From assembly GCA_016795205.1 (NCBI GenBank), contig JAEUHZ010000006.1:1-64000 (forward strand): 64,000 bases of DNA. Reading direction: 5' to 3'. The notes beneath the pieces were generated by a model. That model had not been told where the DNA came from. It did not search any database and worked only from the letters and a program-made list of their open reading frames with translations. This document shows positions 36,522 through 45,271 of this stretch, piece after piece. Both the position numbers and the translations under genes were made by a program. Position 1 is the first letter of the stretch; each line of letters opens with the position of its first letter. This DNA is from Planctomycetota bacterium. GTDB taxonomy: Bacteria > Planctomycetota > UBA1135 > GCA-002686595.

Positions 36522-36759
36522 CCGCGCGGGCGAGGCTGACCTCCGCTCCAGGGGCGGCCGCCGGGGAGTCGCCCGGGATGCTCCCCGCGACGGACCCGAG
36601 ATGCGCTGGTCCATCGGCGCCGCGCGTCGCTGCTGTCAGCGACAGGTACCTCGGGGCCAGGCTGGCTGCCAACGCCGCGATCACCAACGCCAGCACGGTG
36701 ACGAGCGTCACGAGCTTGGCTGAGACGCGTGCGGATCTCCGGTCGATGGAAGGGCTCAG
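36522..36759 (-). pseudogene. Possible relic of a membrane-anchored protein gene
   Basis: The minus-strand frame reads LSPSIDRRSARVSAKL followed by a convincing transmembrane helix (LVTLVTVLALVIAALAAS) and a Ser/Ala/Pro-rich linker. It opens with CTG at 36759, five bases after GGAGG, as if an ATG had mutated to CTG. It then runs without a stop into the antisense of rsmD. The N-terminal design matches the anchors of carboxypeptidase-regulatory-like genes in this window. No globular domain follows, so at best it is a fragment. The rest of the gap up to 37033 holds nothing I recognise. Confidence 0.35.
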
Positions 36760-37033
36760 CGGTGCCTCCAGAAACCCAAGAGGGCGAGACTGCAGAGTCT
36801 TGATGCTGGCCGTGGGAGGCTCCTGCCCCGCGAGGAGGGGCACGCGGGACGAGGAAGTCCCGGCGGCTTCGCTCGCGAGAGGGGGGTCGTTGCGGCTGCG
36901 TGAGGCTGCGTGTCCACGCGCGGGCTCCAGGCTCGGTTCTGCGAACGACACTGCCGAGCTGACTGCGCGCAGGCGTGAGGTCGATCGCGCGTCCCCGATT
37001 GACCCCGCGCGCAAAACGTGCGACGAAACGCGC

Positions 37034-38179
37034 GTGGAAGGCCTGCGCGGACGCTTGCTCGTCGACGGGAAGCTCCTGACGGGCACCCTGTCCTGGGATG
37101 GCGGTCGCATCGCAGCCGTCGCGACCGAGGGCGAGATCGGCGGCGCCGACCTGCCGGTGATCGCGCCGGGCCTCGTCGACCTGCACGTGCACGGGTTCGG
37201 CGGCTTCGATCCGCTCGAGGACCTGGCCGGCATGGCGCGCGCGCTGGCGCTCGCGGGAACGACCGCCTTCCAGCCGACGCTGTTTCCCAGTCGACCGGTG
37301 ACCCTGGGCGCGGCCTGCGAGGACCTCGGGCGCCGCGCGCGCGCGCTGGCCAGCGGCAGCGGCGCGCGGGTCGCGGGCATCCACCTGGAAGGCCCGTTCG
37401 TGAACCGGCTCGCGGCCGGTGCGCTGCCGCCGTCGGACCTGTGCGATCCCTCGCCGCAGGCCTTGCGCGAGATCCTCGGGCCAGCGACCGGTGGCGGCCG
37501 CGGCGTGCGCACCATGACGCTCGCTCCGGAGCTCGCGGGCGCCGCCGACCTCGTGCGCGAGCTCGCTCGCAGCGGCGTGCGCGTGTCGTTGGGTCACAGC
37601 CGCGCGACCTGCGCCGAGGCGCGCGCGGCGGCGTTGTCGGGCGCGGTGGGGGCCACGCACCTCTTCAACGCGATGCCGCAGTTGCACCACCGCGAGGTCG
37701 GTCTGGCGGGCTTCGCGCTGACGGATGCGGCGCTGTTCGCCGAGATCATCGGCGACCTCGTGCACGTCGGCCCCGAGATGTTCGAGCTCGCGCTGCGCGC
37801 GCGCGGGCCCGAGGGGCTGTGTCTGGTCAGCGACGCGTTGCGCGGCGCCGGCACCGGCTGCGAGCGCTTCGCGAGCCACGGCCGCGACCACGTCCAGGTC
37901 GGCGGCAGCGCGTACTACCCGCCGCAGGAAGCCGGCGGGGCGCCGCGGCTCGCGGGCTCGGCGATGAGCCAGCTCGAGATGGTGCGCCGACTCGTCGAAC
38001 GCGGCGTCGTGGGGCTGGTCGAGGCGCTGACCATGGCCAGCACGTCGCCAGCGCGCGCGCTGGGCCTCGAGCGCGAGATCGGCGCGCTGCGACCGGGATT
38101 GTCGGCCGACTTCCTGGTGCTGCGCGGCGCGGGCCTCGCGCTGGAGGCCGTGTACGTCGCGGGCGCGCGCCTCGTCTGA
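37034..38179 (+). CDS. nagA: N-acetylglucosamine-6-phosphate deacetylase
   Basis: The 381-residue amidohydrolase-family protein removes acetate from GlcNAc-6-phosphate in amino-sugar recycling. It has the metal-site opening APGLVDLHVHGFGGFD, IHLEGPFVN with the metal-binding glutamate, VSLGHSRATCAEA, THLFNAMPQLHHREVG, and the catalytic aspartate in LVSDALRGAG. The start is GTG 37034, chosen because upstream in-frame sequence is not coding-like and the domain begins at once. It may be specific for a related sugar. No nagB is present nearby. Its stop is only seven bases from the convergent lipoprotein gene. Confidence 0.92.
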   Translation: MEGLRGRLLVDGKLLTGTLSWDGGRIAAVATEGEIGGADLPVIAPGLVDLHVHGFGGFDPLEDLAGMARALALAGTTAFQPTLFPSRPVTLGAACEDLGRRARALASGSGARVAGIHLEGPFVNRLAAGALPPSDLCDPSPQALREILGPATGGGRGVRTMTLAPELAGAADLVRELARSGVRVSLGHSRATCAEARAAALSGAVGATHLFNAMPQLHHREVGLAGFALTDAALFAEIIGDLVHVGPEMFELALRARGPEGLCLVSDALRGAGTGCERFASHGRDHVQVGGSAYYPPQEAGGAPRLAGSAMSQLEMVRRLVERGVVGLVEALTMASTSPARALGLEREIGALRPGLSADFLVLRGAGLALEAVYVAGARLV

Positions 38180-38186
38180 GCCCGGA

Positions 38187-39506
38187 TCACCAGGGGTCGC
38201 CGAGCCCGGCGCGGATCTCGCGGATGCGCTTCTCGAGGCTCTCGTCGGGCCGCAGGCCCTGGACGACCATGGAAGCGATCGTGGCCACGAGGTCGTCGGC
38301 GCGCGGGCGCGAGTTCGGATTGACCACGGCCTCCTCGAGCGCGCGCGCGTAGATCGCGCGGGCCCGGGCCTCGTCGCCCATCGCGACGCAGGCCTCCGCC
38401 AGCGGGCGCAAGACTCCGCCACGGTACATGTTCACGATGCGCTCACGTTCCTTGGCGTACGCATCGAGTGCGAACTCGACCTCGCCGGAAGCAGCCTCGC
38501 GATCGCCCGCGCGCGCGCGCAGGGTGGCCACCCGCGCCACGAGCGGGATGCTCGTCTCCGCGTCCCAGCGAGCGGCCTCGATCGCAGCGCGCGCGAGGTC
38601 GAGCAGCTCGCGGGCCTTCGACGCGGACTCGTGCGCCAGGGCGTGCCCGGCCAGTGCACAGTAGGCGTCGACCCGCAGTTGGACGGGCATCTTGGCCAGG
38701 GCGGTCGCCACGCGTTCCTCGAGCAGCGCGCGCTTCTCGGCGTCGAGGAAGAACCGGCCGTACAACTCGGCATAGGCGCCGAGCGCGGCCCGCAGGGGGT
38801 CGAAGGAGCCGGCCGCGACGAGCGCATCGAGGCGGCGCACTTCGGCTTCGAACTCGGCCTCAGGCGCCGAACGGGCGCGCTGTGCGTGGATCGGGACGCT
38901 CTCGGCGTCGATCGTGCCCTCGGCGGCGCCGTCCGCGCGGGTCGACTGGCCCAGGACCAGGTAGGTGCGCGCGATCCAGGCGCGGATGCGGTCGCGCCGC
39001 CACTCCTGTGAGACCTCGATCCCGTCGCCACCCGCGGTCGGATCGGCGGGCAGGCCTCCTCCATCGGCGATTCGTTGGGCCTCGTCGAGGAACTCCTGCA
39101 CGCGCGCCAGTCGACCATGGCGGGCCTGATGGTGCGCGAACGCGCCCAGCGCTTCGCCGCGTCGCCAGTTCGCGATGCCCGCGGCGTAGCGCAAGGCCAG
39201 ATCGGGCTGGTCGACTTCGAGCGCCGCGAGAACGACCTCGACCTGCGCGCGCGAGCGATTCTTGATGTGTGGATTGACCGGGAACGCGCTGGCCACGTCG
39301 AACGCCAAGTCGAGGAACTCGATGCGCCAGGGCTCGACGACCGGGACCGGCGCGCCAGTGGACGCCGCCTGCGCGGAGCCCGGCGCGACGTCGACTTGCG
39401 CGGCGGAGGCCGAGTCGCGCTGGGGAGCCACCGCACTCGATTCGGTGCAGCCGAGGGTGGCGAGGCAAGTGGCGAGGAGCAGGGTGAACCGGTGCGCAGG
39501 CTTCAT
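38187..39506 (-). CDS. Predicted lipoprotein with TPR-like helices
   Basis: The 439-residue protein starts at ATG 39506 with a lipoprotein-type signal (RFTLLLATCLATLGC, cysteine at about residue 20). The mature part, after a low-complexity Ser/Ala/Gln linker, is all-helical with TPR-like pairs (VEVVLAALEVDQPDLALRYA, RARAIYARALEEAVVNPNSR). It is the last gene of the Ton-related minus-strand array, 147 bases after the Cys-rich exported protein. I do not know its family. It could be a membrane-tethered adaptor of the Ton module, like the TPR lipoprotein at 41922, but the spacing allows a separate promoter. Confidence 0.78.
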   Translation of the reverse strand: MKPAHRFTLLLATCLATLGCTESSAVAPQRDSASAAQVDVAPGSAQAASTGAPVPVVEPWRIEFLDLAFDVASAFPVNPHIKNRSRAQVEVVLAALEVDQPDLALRYAAGIANWRRGEALGAFAHHQARHGRLARVQEFLDEAQRIADGGGLPADPTAGGDGIEVSQEWRRDRIRAWIARTYLVLGQSTRADGAAEGTIDAESVPIHAQRARSAPEAEFEAEVRRLDALVAAGSFDPLRAALGAYAELYGRFFLDAEKRALLEERVATALAKMPVQLRVDAYCALAGHALAHESASKARELLDLARAAIEAARWDAETSIPLVARVATLRARAGDREAASGEVEFALDAYAKERERIVNMYRGGVLRPLAEACVAMGDEARARAIYARALEEAVVNPNSRPRADDLVATIASMVVQGLRPDESLEKRIREIRAGLGDPW

Positions 39507-39653
39507 CGGCGGTGGGCTGTCGAGGCAGGGCGTCCGGCAGGGACGCGAAGAGGAGGGAGAAGCAGGCGACCCCCGGCGGCGCGATGGGACTCGCTCACGA
39601 GCCCAGCGCACGGCCGGAGGCCGACGTCGGTCAGGAACGATCGCGGCGGTCGA

Positions 39654-41684
39654 TCACAGCTCCCAGGTGAGCTGCAGGCCGTTCGTCAGGTTGAAGGTGT
39701 CGGCCGTGCAGAACGCGGCCGCGTTGCGATACCAGACCTGGTAGGTGCGCGTGCCGGGCACGGCCACGAGGCCGCGGACGGAGACCGCGAGGTCGGCACC
39801 GACCGGGTACGAGGAAGCGCCGGCGGCGTTGGCCTTCGTGCCCAGGCGGATGATGGCACCGGCGGCGCAGCGCTTGCCGTCGCCGAAGGCCACACCGTTG
39901 CCGCCACCGGCCTGCGTCGTGCCCTGGAAGTACAGCGCCGAGCTGTTCGGCATCTGCGTGCCGATCAGGACGACGGTGTCGTTCGAGAGGCTCGAGCAGC
40001 CCGTGGCGCGCAGCTTGCCGCCCACGTTCAGCGAACTCAGGCAGCCGACGTTGTCGCCGACCGCGCTGCTGTTGCCGCACGGGCAGGCCACGCCACTTCC
40101 GTCACCGAAGCAGTACTGCGTGCCCAGGTCTGCGGCCGGCGTCAGGCCGTACGCGAACGTGGCCGTCCAGTCGCACAGCCAGTGCTGCACGTCGCCCGGG
40201 GCGAACGCGCCGCGGTACTGGGCCGGCGTGAAGAACCCGTCGTTCGGCGCGGCGTTGACGCTCGTGAGCGCAGCGGCGGCCGGACGCGGGTCGAGTTGGA
40301 TGACGGGCAGCATCGTGAGGGCGCCCGCCGGCGTCGCCGGACCACGCGTGATCGAGCGGATCGGCTGATTGGCGGGGTTCGCGGCAAACGTGCCGGCGTT
40401 GACGTTGTTGTTCGTCGCATTGCCCGGCAGGACGCCGCGCGCCGTGGCCTCGGTGTAGGCCGCCCCGTTCAGGTTGTTGTAGAAGACGCTGTCGGTGATC
40501 TCGGCCAGCTTGCCATTGGTCTGCGCCGGGTAGCCCAGCCAGCCACCGAGGCCCGGAGCCGGGTCATTCGCGTGCGCCGGCGCCGCGTTCCAGTTCGTGG
40601 TCCAGGTGTCGGCCCACGAGAGCGTGCCGTTGAAGCCGTAGCCGTTGCCGCCGTCGCCATCGATGTTGTCGAAGGCCACCAGGCGCTCGCCGAGGTCCAT
40701 GAAGATCGAGTTGCGGATCTGGGCGCGGGCGTTGTCACGCCAGGCCGTGCCGTGGTCGCCGCTGATCGGCTGACCGATCACGGTCATGTTGTAGAGCGCG
40801 GTCGTCGTGACCGGCTGGTAGTCCGACTGCTCCGCGCCGTCGATCTCGATCGCGTTGTCGCCCACGCCCGAGCCTTGGGGCGCGGCCGCGCTGAAGCCTT
40901 GGACGATGAGCCCGAACTGCGCCTTGCCGCGCCAGCCCTGGTCGACGTCGAGGCTGTCGTCGCCGATGTTCCAGATGCTGAAGTACTTCAGGTTGACCGT
41001 GCCGCCCCAGATCTCGATGCCGTCGTCGACGTTGTTGAAGATCTCGACGTGGCTGATGTCCGTGCCGCGGCCGATGCCGCCCAGCGACAGGCCGTTCAGC
41101 TCGTTGTTCAAGCCGATGACCCGGCCGCCGTAGCGGAACGAGACGTAGCGCAGCGAGCCGCTGTCGTCATCGTCGTTGCCGCCGCCGTAGCGCACGCGCG
41201 TGTCGCCCGGGAAAGCCTCGGTCAGGCCTTCCATGATCGCGTAGTTGGCGGCGCTGGGAGCGGCGGTGTTGCCCGGCGTCGCGTTCTCGGAGACGTACGC
41301 GTTGCCGCAGATCGTCAGGTTGCCCCACTCGTTGACACCCAGGCGGGCCGTTCCGGTCTTGGGATCACCGCCGACCCACGTCGCCACGTCGGCCTTCGAC
41401 GTGAAGATGATCGGGTTCGCGGCCGTGCCATTGGCGATGATCTGCGCGCCACGGGTGACCGCCAGGCTGCCGCCGATGCCCGTGTCGCTGGCGATGATCG
41501 TGCCGGCTTCGATCGTCAGCGTCGCGCCGGGCAGGACGTAGATCTGGGTCTGGAGGTTGTAGGTGTTGTTGGCGGTCCAGGTCGTCGACGTCGCGATGTC
41601 CGACGTGACCAGGATCTCCGCCGCGTTGGCCGCGCCGGCGAAGCAGAGGCCGGCGATGGCCGTGTGGAGAACGTACTTCTTCAT
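39654..41684 (-). CDS. Exported beta-helix-like protein with Cys-rich C-terminal domain
   Basis: The 676-residue protein starts MKKYVLHTAIAGLCFAGAANA, a clear signal peptide. Next comes TLTIEAGTIIASDTGIGGSL and AQIIANGTAANPIIFTS, the repeating pattern of parallel beta-helix surface proteins. Many Asn/Gly/Asp-rich turns follow (RYGGGNDDDDSGSLRYVSFRYGG, NNVDDGIEIWGG). Residues 524-676 form the YCFGDGSGVACPCGN domain, seven cysteines, the same length as and ungapped against that of the choice-of-anchor protein at 5400. The gene lies just beyond a complete TonB motor/receptor set on the same strand, so it may be the surface protein that this system handles or a partner that captures its ligand. 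No enzyme motif is seen. Confidence 0.85.
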   Translation of the reverse strand: MKKYVLHTAIAGLCFAGAANAAEILVTSDIATSTTWTANNTYNLQTQIYVLPGATLTIEAGTIIASDTGIGGSLAVTRGAQIIANGTAANPIIFTSKADVATWVGGDPKTGTARLGVNEWGNLTICGNAYVSENATPGNTAAPSAANYAIMEGLTEAFPGDTRVRYGGGNDDDDSGSLRYVSFRYGGRVIGLNNELNGLSLGGIGRGTDISHVEIFNNVDDGIEIWGGTVNLKYFSIWNIGDDSLDVDQGWRGKAQFGLIVQGFSAAAPQGSGVGDNAIEIDGAEQSDYQPVTTTALYNMTVIGQPISGDHGTAWRDNARAQIRNSIFMDLGERLVAFDNIDGDGGNGYGFNGTLSWADTWTTNWNAAPAHANDPAPGLGGWLGYPAQTNGKLAEITDSVFYNNLNGAAYTEATARGVLPGNATNNNVNAGTFAANPANQPIRSITRGPATPAGALTMLPVIQLDPRPAAAALTSVNAAPNDGFFTPAQYRGAFAPGDVQHWLCDWTATFAYGLTPAADLGTQYCFGDGSGVACPCGNSSAVGDNVGCLSSLNVGGKLRATGCSSLSNDTVVLIGTQMPNSSALYFQGTTQAGGGNGVAFGDGKRCAAGAIIRLGTKANAAGASSYPVGADLAVSVRGLVAVPGTRTYQVWYRNAAAFCTADTFNLTNGLQLTWEL

Positions 41685-41921
41685 GGAGCTACTCACTCGA
41701 TCCGTCACAGGAGGGAGCCCGCGCAGCACGGGGGGATCCGCTCCCCGCCACGCATGCTGCGCGTGCGGCGAGGAGGATCCGGGCAGGCTGTTGGCATCCG
41801 ATGAAGAGTCGATGCAGGTCCGCCGAATGGTCGCGCATCACAGCCCGCGGCACACGGGCACGAAGCAGCCAGCGCGTGCCCACGGCTGGGCGCGCTCGGT
41901 CTCGCGGCCCGGATTCCGTGC

Positions 41922-43385
41922 TCAGCGCGTCTGCGCGACGCGCTCGACCTGCTCGAGGTACTGCTGGATGTTCTCCCGCGGCTTGATCGTCTGCGCGCGG
42001 CGCAAGAGCGGCAGTGCTTCGGAGTAGCGACCTTTCCCCACCAAGAGCTGCGCGTGCCGCACCTTGGCGTCGGCCTCGAATGCCTCGAGGCTGGCGGCGC
42101 GCTCGAACCAGAAGATCGCCTTCTCGACGTCCCCGGCGCGACCTTGTTGCTGGCCGAGGAGGATCAGCGCTTCGCCGTCCAGTGGATCGAGCGCGACGAT
42201 CTCCTCCAGGATGCGCGCTTCCTCGGCTCCAGCGCCTTCCGCGACGGCGTGGCGCGCGCGCAGCTTGAGCACGTCCTTGCGTTCCTCGGCCGACAGGCGG
42301 CCGGCGTGGACGTCCTCGATCGCCTCCACGAGGCGCTTCACCGCGGCGCTCGCACCACGCGCGGTCAAGGCCTTGGCGGCGCGGATCGCGCGGTTCGATC
42401 CGACACGAGGGTCGAGCTGCATGGCGCGCACGTAGGCGTCGACGGCCAGGTCGTAGAGCTCGTCGTTCACGTAGATGTCGGCCAGCGTGTTCAGCGAGTC
42501 TGGAGTCGAGCGTCCGAGCCCGTCGACGAGTTCGTAGTTCTCCGCGGCGCGCTTGGGCTGGTTCAGGCCGATGAAGGCGTTGGCCTGCAGCAGCCACAGG
42601 TCCGCGCGTTCGGGATCCGCTGCCAATAGCTGATCGCACAGCGCCGCCGCATCGGCGTAACGGCGCTGCTCGAAGAAGCTGCGCGCGAGCCCCATCTTCC
42701 AGTCGAGCGTCTGCGGGTCGAGCATCGACGCCAGGCGGAAGCCCGACTCGGCTGCCAGGTGGTCACCCAGGTTCGAGTACGCGTAGGCCAGGAGGCCGTA
42801 GGTCACCGCGTCGCCGCTGCCCAGCTCAACGACGCGCACGAACGCACGCGCGGCGTCGGCGTACTCACCTTGGCGCACACGGATGAGGGCCAGGTTGCGC
42901 CAAGCTCGACGGAACTTGGGGAACTTCTGCGTCGCGACCGTGTAGGCCTGCGCGGCCTCCGGAAGTCGGTCGGCCTGGAAGTGCAGGTTCGCCAGCGTGA
43001 AGTCGAACACGGCGCTGCTCGCGCCCGACGTCGACTTCACGATCAGCGCGATGGCCTCGTCGGGCTTGTTCGCGCCCATGAGGTCCAGGATCTTCTGCAT
43101 CGTCTCGCGTTCGGGCGTCGCCAACCGCGGCTCGATCTCGGTCTCCGCTGCGTAGCTCTCGACGAACTGCCGCCGGAACACCGGGTCGTTCCAGATCCAG
43201 AGCTCGAAGGCACGGCCGCCGACGTCACGCCGACTCGCGCCGGCATCCGCGGAGAGGAGCGGCGCGACGGGCAGCGGCGCGCTCGACACGGCCGGTGCGG
43301 TCGCAGCACGCAGGTCCGCGTCGGGCCGTTCGACAGATGCGCACGCCGCGACGAGCCACAGGACGGGGAGCAGGGCACGGATCAT
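41922..43385 (-). CDS. TPR lipoprotein of the Ton module
   Basis: The 487-residue protein starts at ATG 43385, two bases after the tonB stop, with a lipobox (LPVLWLVAAC, Cys at about residue 15). It contains at least seven TPRs, for example YTVATQKFPKFRRAWRNLALIRV and VRAMQLDPRVGSNRAIRAAK. A TPR protein at the end of exbB-exbD-tonB operons is a known companion in TonB2/TtpC-type systems of Vibrio and Xanthomonas relatives, where it supports energy-dependent uptake. Here it would sit in the periplasm on either membrane. Confidence 0.88.
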   Translation of the reverse strand: MIRALLPVLWLVAACASVERPDADLRAATAPAVSSAPLPVAPLLSADAGASRRDVGGRAFELWIWNDPVFRRQFVESYAAETEIEPRLATPERETMQKILDLMGANKPDEAIALIVKSTSGASSAVFDFTLANLHFQADRLPEAAQAYTVATQKFPKFRRAWRNLALIRVRQGEYADAARAFVRVVELGSGDAVTYGLLAYAYSNLGDHLAAESGFRLASMLDPQTLDWKMGLARSFFEQRRYADAAALCDQLLAADPERADLWLLQANAFIGLNQPKRAAENYELVDGLGRSTPDSLNTLADIYVNDELYDLAVDAYVRAMQLDPRVGSNRAIRAAKALTARGASAAVKRLVEAIEDVHAGRLSAEERKDVLKLRARHAVAEGAGAEEARILEEIVALDPLDGEALILLGQQQGRAGDVEKAIFWFERAASLEAFEADAKVRHAQLLVGKGRYSEALPLLRRAQTIKPRENIQQYLEQVERVAQTR

Positions 43386-43387
43386 GG

Positions 43388-44077
43388 TCAAGAGCCTTTC
43401 GGGAACGTGATCGGCACGCGCATGCGGAAGCGGACGGGCTGGCCGTTGCGCTTCCCAGGTTCGAACTTCCACTGCTTCACGGCGGCCAACGCCGGCCGCT
43501 CGAAGACCGGATCGGTCGAGCTTTGGGCGATCGGCGACTCGACGCGCCCGTCCTGGCCCACGACGAAGAGCACGTAGACGCTGCCCGGCAGCCTCTTGCG
43601 CGCTTCCTTGTCCAGGATCGGACTGGGCTGGTGGATGACCCGTGGCTTCTGGTCGAGGTCCTGCAGCGAGAAGAGCGCGTCGGCATCGGCGCCAGTCGCG
43701 GCCTTGGTGTCGAGCTTCACCGCGAAGTCACCGCCCAGCCAGCCGTCGCCGACGCCGCCGCCGAGCGCCAGTTCGAGCTGCGAGAGATCGAGCGGCGGCG
43801 CATCCTCCAGCAACTCGGGCGGCTGCTCCTCGGGTTCGGGCTCCTCTTCTTCCTTCTCCTCCTCGGGCGGGGGTGGAGGCGGAGGCGGGAGGTTCGCGGT
43901 GTCGACGCCGCGCAGGTCCGTGTCGGCCAGCGGGCTCTGCGAGATCGCTTGGATGAGCGGCAGCACGAGGAACAGCGCCAACGCGAACACGAACGCGCCG
44001 GCGACGACGAGCACGCCGTGCAGCACGACCCTCGCCGCGGAGCGTGCGCCGCTCCGCGCTTCGGCCGCCGTGGACAT
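43388..44077 (-). CDS. tonB: TonB energy transducer
   Basis: The 229-residue protein has one N-terminal transmembrane helix (about residues 18-45), a Pro/Glu-rich rigid spacer (about 62-92, poly-Pro then acidic), and a C-terminal TonB domain (about 130-229) with PRVIHQPSPILDKEARKRLPG, VYVLFVVGQDGRV and AALAAVKQWKFEPGKRNGQPV. The YP motif often seen in TonB is replaced. The start overlaps the exbD stop by one base (TGATG). It passes proton-motive energy from the ExbB/ExbD motor to the outer-membrane receptor encoded upstream in the array. Confidence 0.94.
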   Translation of the reverse strand: MSTAAEARSGARSAARVVLHGVLVVAGAFVFALALFLVLPLIQAISQSPLADTDLRGVDTANLPPPPPPPPEEEKEEEEPEPEEQPPELLEDAPPLDLSQLELALGGGVGDGWLGGDFAVKLDTKAATGADADALFSLQDLDQKPRVIHQPSPILDKEARKRLPGSVYVLFVVGQDGRVESPIAQSSTDPVFERPALAAVKQWKFEPGKRNGQPVRFRMRVPITFPKGS

Positions 44078-44490
44078 CAGCCGCCCTGACTCCGCGTGGC
44101 GACGCTGACCTTCGTCGCGCCGCCCAGCTTGGCCTCGTCGACGATGCGCACGAGCAGCCCGGAATGCGCGAGGCTGTCCGCCTGGACGATGACCGGCAGG
44201 TCTTCTTTCTGGAGCAGGCGCTTCACGAGCGCCTGGACGCCGCCGATGCCGATGTCGCGACCGCCGTACACGACCTCTCCGCTGGCCGTGAGCGCGATCA
44301 GGATGCTGGTCTTCTCCAGCCGCACCGCGGAGGCCGCCTGCGGCTTGTCGACCTGCACGCCGGTTTCCTCGACGAAGGTCGTCGTGACGATGAAGAAGAT
44401 GAGCAGGATGAAGACGCAGTCGATCATCGGCGACATGTCGATGCCGACGTCGTTGCCATCCTCGGAAGCCAGGTCGCGGAATCGTCCCAT
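44077..44490 (-). CDS. exbD: Biopolymer transport protein ExbD/TolR
   Basis: The 137-residue protein has a single transmembrane helix (about residues 18-42) carrying the essential aspartate in [18 protein letters not shown], then a periplasmic domain ending in [29 protein letters not shown]. This is the usual ExbD layout. With the two ExbB-type proteins it forms the proton-driven motor. It is nine bases after exbB and overlaps tonB. Confidence 0.95.
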   Translation of the reverse strand: MGRFRDLASEDGNDVGIDMSPMIDCVFILLIFFIVTTTFVEETGVQVDKPQAASAVRLEKTSILIALTASGEVVYGGRDIGIGGVQALVKRLLQKEDLPVIVQADSLAHSGLLVRIVDEAKLGGATKVSVATRSQGG

Positions 44491-44499
44491 GTGCGGCTC

Positions 44500-45255
44500 C
44501 TAGGGCAGTGCCGCGGCCGTTGCGCCGCGCGCCTGCTTGGCCCGTGCGCGGGCCGGATCGGGTTGAGCTGGGGTGCCTGCTTCGGCAACGCCCGGCACGG
44601 AGCTCGACGCGCGCGCTGCGCTGGCCGCGCGCTCGACGCCGAGCCGGCGGTAGAGGTTCTGGGTGCACACGGTCTCCATGTGCGCCAGGAAGGCCTTGTA
44701 GCGTTCGTGCTTGCGCGCGAGCTGGTACTGGAAGAAGAGCCCTGGCAGCGCCACCACCAGACCGGTCATCGTGGTGATCAGCGCCTCGGAGATGCCGGCC
44801 GCGATCAGCGCCATGGTCTGATCGCCGCCCGAGCCGGTCGCCAGCGCGCCGAAGGTCGCCAGCATGCCGGTGACCGTCCCGAACAAGCCTACGAGCGGCG
44901 CGGCTCCGATGCAGACCTTCATGACGCGCAGATCGCGTTGGAACGGGGCGATCTCTCTCGCGCGCAGCTCCTGAAAGGCGCGCGCGATCTCGTCCAGGTC
45001 GCGCGCAGCGGTCACGAACGCGATCTGCGCGCCGACGTACCCCGCGCGCTCCTCGGGGTGGTCGATCCAGCGGCGCCAGCGCGATTCGGGGACGGACTGG
45101 AAGCCTGTTTCCTGCAAGCGCAGGAACACGTGCACGCCCAGACCGAACAAGAGCAGCGCGATGACCGCGATGGCGATCATCGCCCAGCCACCCGCGACCC
45201 AGATCGCGATGGCACGGTCCCAGATCTCGATCGCGCGCGTGAAGACGGCTTCCAT
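44500..45255 (-). CDS. exbB: MotA/TolQ/ExbB proton channel protein (ExbB)
   Basis: The 251-residue protein has one N-terminal helix (WAMIAIAVIALLLFGLGV), a cytoplasmic domain, then the channel helices with the family motif GAAPLVGLFGTVTGML and ISEALITTMTGLVVALPGLFF. It is the shorter of two ExbB-family proteins in the array. A C-terminal Ala/Arg-rich tail of 40 residues is unconserved. It forms a pentameric pore with ExbD in related systems. Confidence 0.94.
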   Translation of the reverse strand: MEAVFTRAIEIWDRAIAIWVAGGWAMIAIAVIALLLFGLGVHVFLRLQETGFQSVPESRWRRWIDHPEERAGYVGAQIAFVTAARDLDEIARAFQELRAREIAPFQRDLRVMKVCIGAAPLVGLFGTVTGMLATFGALATGSGGDQTMALIAAGISEALITTMTGLVVALPGLFFQYQLARKHERYKAFLAHMETVCTQNLYRRLGVERAASAARASSSVPGVAEAGTPAQPDPARARAKQARGATAAALP

Positions 45256-45271
45256 CGTGGCTCCTCGGGCT

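Noticed and set aside
39075-41804. A 909-codon open frame on the plus strand
   Set aside because: It is antisense to two clear exported proteins; its peptide is Arg/Val/Ala-rich with no domains. Long antisense frames are expected in DNA of this GC content.
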